64,000 nt of DNA from Palsa-504 sp963787645. GTDB lineage: Bacteria; Actinomycetota; Actinomycetes; Streptosporangiales; Streptosporangiaceae. Position numbers and translations under genes: made by a program. This document shows positions 59,944 through 64,000 of the stretch, one piece after another. The stretch spans positions 124,001 to 188,000 of the forward strand of contig CAWBDS010000012.1 in assembly GCA_963787645.1 (NCBI GenBank). Reading direction: 5' to 3'. Positions within the stretch are counted from its first letter, which is position 1; the number at the start of each line of letters is the position of its first letter. The notes under the pieces are model-generated. The model did not search any database and was not told where the DNA came from. It worked only from the letters and a program-made list of their open reading frames with translations.

Positions 59944-60800
59944 TCGAAGTTGTTCTTTCGGCCCTCCCGCACGTAATCGACGGTCGACCGGATGTGCTCC
60001 TGACCATGTACGGCCCGCTTCTTAGCGATATGACCGAACATCTGGATGCCGAACCCGCCGTCCAGGTCGTTGACGATCCGCTGCTTCCACGGCCGCCGGA
60101 CGATCTGCGTGGTCAGCCGGCGCGTCGTCCGCGGCTGGGTCATGATGTGGTCGGCGATCTCGTAGGCCCGGTCAACCAGCCGCTCCCGCGGCACCACCTC
60201 GTTGACCATGCCCCACTCCAGCGCCTGCTGGGCGGTGATCGCCTCGCCGGTGAGCAGCGCGTACGCGGCGCGCTTGACCCCGAGCAGTTCCTGGAACGCG
60301 TTGTGGATCCCGTCGGCGGGCACCGATCCGATGTCGTAGTGCAGGTCAAAGATCACCGAATCGGCCGCCGCCAGCGTGATGTCGCACATCAGCACGATCT
60401 CGGAGTGGAAGCCCGGCCCGTTCAAAACCCCGATGGTCGGGATCTCCACGTCGTTGACCAGCGCGCTGACGTTGATCCGGCCGTCCTTGTAGGCGTACTC
60501 GTAGGCCCAGTACTCCATGTCGGCCTCTTCCAGCTCGAACCCCGCGGGGTCGGAGGCCATCATGAAGTCCGGCCCGGTCCCGGTCAGGATCAGCACCTCA
60601 TTCACCGGGTCCGCGCCGACCGTCTTGAGCATCTGCCCGACCGACCGGTGGTTCTGCACGCTGAGCTGGACCGGCCCGCCCTGGGTGTGCGCGGCCACCA
60701 GCAGCACGCCGTCACCCCGGCGTTCCATCCGGTAGAAGTCCTTGAACGTCTCCCGGTAGTCCTCGAACCGGGGCGTGGGCACGAAGTCCTGCAGCGACAT
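59940..60800 (-). CDS. Crotonase-fold hydrolase, 6-oxocamphor hydrolase-like
   Basis: 286 aa. The core ILTGTGPDFMMASDP and IGVLNGPGFHSEIVLMCDITLAAADSVIFDLHYDIGSVPADGIHNAFQELLGVKRAAYALLTG have the pattern of 6-oxocamphor hydrolase (GPGxHSExxLMxDI with catalytic His and Asp positions). It differs from plain enoyl-CoA hydratases. Such enzymes cleave cyclic beta-diketones by a retro-Claisen step. Last gene of the operon with the dehydrogenase and transketolase genes; overlap with PadR stop on the other strand. Confidence 0.75.
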   Translation of the reverse strand: MSLQDFVPTPRFEDYRETFKDFYRMERRGDGVLLVAAHTQGGPVQLSVQNHRSVGQMLKTVGADPVNEVLILTGTGPDFMMASDPAGFELEEADMEYWAYEYAYKDGRINVSALVNDVEIPTIGVLNGPGFHSEIVLMCDITLAAADSVIFDLHYDIGSVPADGIHNAFQELLGVKRAAYALLTGEAITAQQALEWGMVNEVVPRERLVDRAYEIADHIMTQPRTTRRLTTQIVRRPWKQRIVNDLDGGFGIQMFGHIAKKRAVHGQEHIRSTVDYVREGRKNNFD

Positions 60801-60803
60801 GAG

Positions 60804-61697
60804 TCACTCCTCCGAATCAAGGTCGAGCCCGGCCACCCGGGCCTGCTGGTCGTACAGCGACAGGAAGTCCGCATCGCGCAGGCCGATGCCGATGGCGGAC
60901 TGGATGAGCTGGTGGACCCCGGCCGCGGCCGGCATCGGCACCTCCAGCGACCGTGCCGCCGCCAGCCCCAGGTCAAAGTCCTTGCGCAGCAACTCCATGG
61001 TGAACGTCGGCGTCCAGTCCCGGGCGATCAGGTCGGGGGAGCGCTTGCGCACCCAGTCCGACGCCAGCACGGTGCCGTTCAGGAACTCCAGGAACGCGGC
61101 CCGGTCGGTGCCGCCCTTCTCGACCAGGCTGGTCACCTCGACCAGGGCCTGGACCATCATGCCCAGGTACAGGTTGTGGCACAGCTTGACCAACCGGGCC
61201 TGCTCGGCCTCGCCCGCGTACACCGCCACCTTGGTCATCACGTCCAGGTACGGCCTGGCCAGCTCGAACACCTCGACGGGTCCAGACGCCACGATGCAGG
61301 CCTGGCCCTCGGCGACCACGTGCGGGTTGCCGCTGACCGGCGCGGCCAGGAAGCCGGTCCCGGCCTCCTCCGCCATCGACCGCACCCGGGCCGACGCGGC
61401 GGCCGAAACCGTCGAGCAGTCCACGATCACGCCGGGCTTCGCCGAGCCGCTGAGCAGCTCGGCGACCACCTCCTCCAGGTCGCCGGGCCCGGACACGGCG
61501 ACGAACACGACGTCGCACGAGCCCAGGTCGACGATATGATCCACCGCCAGGGCCCCTGCGGCCACCAGCGACGCGGTCTTGGCCGGCGTCCGGTTCCACA
61601 CCGCGAGCGGTTCGCCCGCGTCGGCCAGCCGCCGGGCCAGGGCCGCGCCCATCCGGCCGGTACCGAGCCAGCCCAGCCTGCGATCGTTTGCAGTCAT
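60804..61697 (-). CDS. 3-hydroxyisobutyrate dehydrogenase-type NAD(P) oxidoreductase
   Basis: 297 aa from ATG 61697. NAD fold LGWLGTGRMGAALARRLADAG, VFVAVSGPGDLEEV, DCSTVSAAAS and GTGFLAAPVSGNPHVVAEGQ (substrate loop), then catalytic Lys in QARLVKLCHNLYLG. It reversibly oxidises a beta-hydroxyacid to the semialdehyde or keto-acid. It lies 3 bases before the crotonase gene and 35 after the transketolase subunit; same operon. Confidence 0.88.
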   Translation of the reverse strand: MTANDRRLGWLGTGRMGAALARRLADAGEPLAVWNRTPAKTASLVAAGALAVDHIVDLGSCDVVFVAVSGPGDLEEVVAELLSGSAKPGVIVDCSTVSAAASARVRSMAEEAGTGFLAAPVSGNPHVVAEGQACIVASGPVEVFELARPYLDVMTKVAVYAGEAEQARLVKLCHNLYLGMMVQALVEVTSLVEKGGTDRAAFLEFLNGTVLASDWVRKRSPDLIARDWTPTFTMELLRKDFDLGLAAARSLEVPMPAAAGVHQLIQSAIGIGLRDADFLSLYDQQARVAGLDLDSEE

Positions 61698-61732
61698 CGA
61701 AGACTCCTGTCCAGAAACACCAAACCGAAGGA

Positions 61733-62737
61733 TCACACCGGCGAGTACTCGCCGTCCGCGGCGGCCGCAACCGGCACCGCGGGCGGCGCCCCAGGACAGC
61801 CCAGAGCAGACCAGATCGTCTCGGCGATCGCCGCGGCGGACAGGCCGTACCTGCCGAACAAGTACGGCGCGTCCAGCGCCCCCTCCGCGAACGTATCGCG
61901 TAGCCCGACTCGCCGCAGCGGGCAGCCCAGGCCGGCCTCGGCGAGCGTCTCGGCCACCGCCGAACCCAGCCCGCCGATGATCGAGTGGTTCTCGGCCGTG
62001 ACCACCAGGCGCGCCCCGGATGCCGCCCCCAGCACCCCCGCCGTATCCAGCGGCTTGATCGCCGGCACGTTGATCACCGCCACCGAGACGTCAGACGAAG
62101 CCAGCGCCCGAGCCGCGGCCAGCGCGGCCGCGAGCATCATGCCGCTGGCGAACAATGCCACGTCGGTCCCTTCCACGACCACCGATGTCCGGTCCAGCCG
62201 CAGCACATGCGCGTCATCCATGATCACCGGGATCTCCCCGCGCTTGAGCCGCACGTACACCGGTCCCGGCACGTCCGCCACCACAGCCGGCACCTGCCGG
62301 GTCTCGACCGCATCGGCCACGTCCACCACGGTCATGTTCGGCAGCGCCCGCATCAGCGCCACGTCGTCGGTGGCCTGGTGCGACGGGCCGCCCGGCGTCG
62401 ACACGCCCGGCATGAACCCGACGATCCGCACCGGCAGGCTGGGGTAGGCGATGGCGTTGGCGATCTGGTCGTAGGGCCGCCGGGTGGCGAACACCCCGAA
62501 GGTGTGCACGAACGGCCGGTAGCCGCATCGGGCCAGCGCCCCGGCCATGCTCATCATGTTCGCCTCGGCCATGCCGGCGTGGATGAACCGGTCCGGGAAC
62601 TCGGCCTGGAACAGGTCGACCTCGGTCTGCCTGGTCAGGTCGCCGGACAGGCACAGCACGTCGTCCCGGCCCCGGGCCAGCTCGACCAGCGCCCGCCCGT
62701 ACGGCTTCAGCTCGGTCGGATACGGCGGCTCACGCAC
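61733..62737 (-). CDS. Transketolase, C-terminal subunit
   Basis: 334 aa. Pyrimidine-binding domain with ELARGRDDVLCLSGDLTRQTEVDLFQAEFPDRFIHAGMAEANMMSMAGALARCGYRPFVHTF and the catalytic Glu in MAEANM. Transketolase C-terminal domain follows (SGMMLAAALAAARALASSDVSVAVINVPAIKPLD). Split transketolases of this kind act on unusual sugars such as apulose phosphate. Overlaps the N-terminal subunit gene by 8 bases. Confidence 0.9.
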   Translation of the reverse strand: MREPPYPTELKPYGRALVELARGRDDVLCLSGDLTRQTEVDLFQAEFPDRFIHAGMAEANMMSMAGALARCGYRPFVHTFGVFATRRPYDQIANAIAYPSLPVRIVGFMPGVSTPGGPSHQATDDVALMRALPNMTVVDVADAVETRQVPAVVADVPGPVYVRLKRGEIPVIMDDAHVLRLDRTSVVVEGTDVALFASGMMLAAALAAARALASSDVSVAVINVPAIKPLDTAGVLGAASGARLVVTAENHSIIGGLGSAVAETLAEAGLGCPLRRVGLRDTFAEGALDAPYLFGRYGLSAAAIAETIWSALGCPGAPPAVPVAAAADGEYSPV

Positions 62738-63518
62738 GCAGCGCCTCCAGCTTCCCGGTCAGCTCCCGCTCCGCGGCCGCGGCCAGCGCCGGCGGCAGCT
62801 TGATGAAGTGCCCGTCCGCGTCCGGCGGCAGGCAGTCCAGCCCGTGCCGGGTCGACGTCCGGCACACCAGCACGCTCGGCCGCTCCCGCTCGGCGTCCGC
62901 CGCGGTCAGTGCGGCCGACAAAGCCGCTCCGTCATGCCCGTCGCCATCCCACACGTGCCAGCCGAACGCCGACCACTTATCCGCGATCGGCTCCAGCGTG
63001 GTGATCGCGTCGACCGGGCCGTCCACCTGCGAGTTGTTCGCGTCCAGCAGCACGATCAGCCGGTCCAGGCGGTGGTGCGCGGCGAACAGGGCGGCCTCCC
63101 AGACCTGCCCCTCCTCCAGCTCCCCGTCGCTGACCATGGTGAAGATCCGCGCGTCGCGGCCGCCGAACCGGTCGGCCAGCGCGAATCCCAGCGCCGCGGA
63201 CAGCCCCTGGCCCAGCGAGCCGCAGGTGTAGTCCACTACCGGCGAGCGCTCAGTGCCGATCGCCTCGAACACCGATCCGTTCTGCCCGTACCCGGATACC
63301 TCGGCCAGCCCCAGCTCGGCCGCGGCCGCGAACGGCCCGATGATGTAGTGCCCCGGCGAGCACACGATCCGGTCCGCGCCGTACCGGGCCACGCCGAACA
63401 CCGCCGCCACCTGCTCCGCGGACGACAGCGCCTGCCCCAGGTACCCGAACCCCTGCGGCGCGACCATCCGCACCGCCCGCAAGCGGATCCGCAGCGCCAG
63501 CTCCCGCGGATCGAGCAT
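62730..63518 (-). CDS. Transketolase, N-terminal (thiamine diphosphate) subunit
   Basis: 262 aa. Diphosphate-binding motif MVSDGELEEGQVWEAALFAAHHRLDRLIVLLDANNSQVDG, preceded by CSPGHYIIG, DYTCGSLGQGLSAALGFALADRFGG. Complements the C-terminal subunit next to it; together they make a full enzyme of about 596 residues. Start ATG 63518. Confidence 0.9.
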   Translation of the reverse strand: MLDPRELALRIRLRAVRMVAPQGFGYLGQALSSAEQVAAVFGVARYGADRIVCSPGHYIIGPFAAAAELGLAEVSGYGQNGSVFEAIGTERSPVVDYTCGSLGQGLSAALGFALADRFGGRDARIFTMVSDGELEEGQVWEAALFAAHHRLDRLIVLLDANNSQVDGPVDAITTLEPIADKWSAFGWHVWDGDGHDGAALSAALTAADAERERPSVLVCRTSTRHGLDCLPPDADGHFIKLPPALAAAAERELTGKLEALRA

Positions 63519-63578
63519 GTCTCATTATGGCCGAGCCAAGATCATCCGGCGAAGAACTCGCTCATCAGCGCGGCGAGC

Positions 63579-64000
63579 TCAGCCGAGCTCGGTGGCGTAC
63601 CGGGCCATCACGCCAGCCAGCGCCTCCGCGGTCGGCCGCTCGCCGTCGGCGGCCAGGTCGTGCACGTCGCGGAAGTACTGCACATACAGGTCGGGAGTGA
63701 ACGTGTTGAGCATGACGGCCGGCTCGTCGCCCGGGTTGGCGAACGTGTGCGGCGCGCCGGGCGGCACTATGACCAGCGTCCGGGCCGAAGCCTCGAACGA
63801 CTTCTCGCCGCTGGTGAACCGGACCGTTCCGCTGACCACATAGAAGCCCTCGTCGTGCTCGGCGTGCCGATGCTGCGGCGGGCCGCTGGTGTGCGGGGCC
63901 AGCACGATCTCGGCCATCCCCAGCCGGTGCGAGGTGGTGCTGCCGTCCTCGATGATCCGCACGGTGGCCGGGCCGGACAGCGCCGTCTCGCCGTCCGCCG
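63579..64000 (-). CDS. Cupin domain protein, 5' end beyond the window
   Basis: The frame is still open at base 64000, so the start is not seen; the internal GTG at 63962 is not the real start because the upstream codons (ETALSGPATVRI) fit the protein. Cupin motif 1 is PQHRHAEHDEGFYVVSG with metal His residues, and motif 2 VPPGAPHTFANPG. Such small cupins bind a metal and may be isomerases, dioxygenases or sensors. 60 bases before the transketolase operon on the same strand, hence perhaps its first gene. Confidence 0.8.
   Translation of the reverse strand, partial: ADGETALSGPATVRIIEDGSTTSHRLGMAEIVLAPHTSGPPQHRHAEHDEGFYVVSGTVRFTSGEKSFEASARTLVIVPPGAPHTFANPGDEPAVMLNTFTPDLYVQYFRDVHDLAADGERPTAEALAGVMARYATELG

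Noticed and set aside
59631..62447. Very long + strand frame opposite the crotonase and dehydrogenase genes
   Set aside because: High-GC antisense frame; no domain, and the minus-strand genes are well supported by motifs.

Overview
The window is very GC-rich, densely coding DNA from a high-GC Gram-positive actinomycete, probably of the Streptomyces/Streptosporangiales type. The evidence is the XRE-DUF5753 / DUF397 / anti-sigma-like ATPase set, the 13E12-type DUF222-HNH protein, PspC-domain kinases, many GTG starts, GTGA/ATGA-coupled genes and Streptomyces-type secreted proteins. I saw no tRNA, rRNA, CRISPR array, prophage or complete insertion sequence. No species can be named from the sequence.

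Layout. 1-5.1 kb: an operon of two fold-type-II PLP enzymes, a DUF6282 metal-hydrolase-like protein and a PucR regulator. 5.2-7.3 kb: the ATPase / DUF397 / XRE-DUF5753 set. 7.4-12.5 kb: a one-carbon island with two short MetE-like proteins (the first frameshifted), a methylenetetrahydrofolate reductase, a MidA-like methyltransferase and a lipoprotein. 13-18.7 kb: a methyltransferase, a broken phosphotransferase and a PadR-controlled FtsX-type ABC transporter. 18.8-29 kb: GH2 beta-galactosidase, another broken phosphotransferase, an XRE/DUF2975 pair, a RecB-like protein with a predicted Fe-S cluster, a G6PDH-like protein and a GH63-like glucosidase. 29-32 kb: a membrane protein, two paralogous secreted proteins and a secreted SGNH esterase. 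32-38 kb: an Mrr-type scaffold without its nuclease domain, converging on an operon of four helical proteins and a multi-domain FtsK/EccC-like ATPase. 38-41.6 kb: PspC kinase/regulator, PspC and DUF1707 proteins, a NACHT-like remnant and a 39-bp minisatellite. 41.6-47.5 kb: a GntR-controlled divergon (permease; choline-kinase-like protein and dimethylglycine-dehydrogenase-like oxidase). 47.5-51.3 kb: DUF222-HNH, DHFR-like and ECF sigma genes. 51.3-58.1 kb: a MacAB-like exporter divergent from a two-component system. 58.1-64 kb: two membrane proteins, PadR, and a catabolic operon (retro-Claisen-type crotonase, 3-hydroxyisobutyrate-dehydrogenase-like enzyme, split transketolase, cupin).

Two patterns cross the whole window. 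First, at least seven otherwise intact genes are each broken by a single-base indel in a short G or C run, which suggests consensus error in the assembly more than real decay. Second, short direct-repeat arrays sit at several convergent gene junctions and often supply the stop codons of both genes. The best candidate for an undescribed system is the FtsK-like / helical-protein / nuclease-less Mrr locus at 32.2-37.8 kb. The one-carbon island and the secreted paralogue pair, which share an upstream element, come next.
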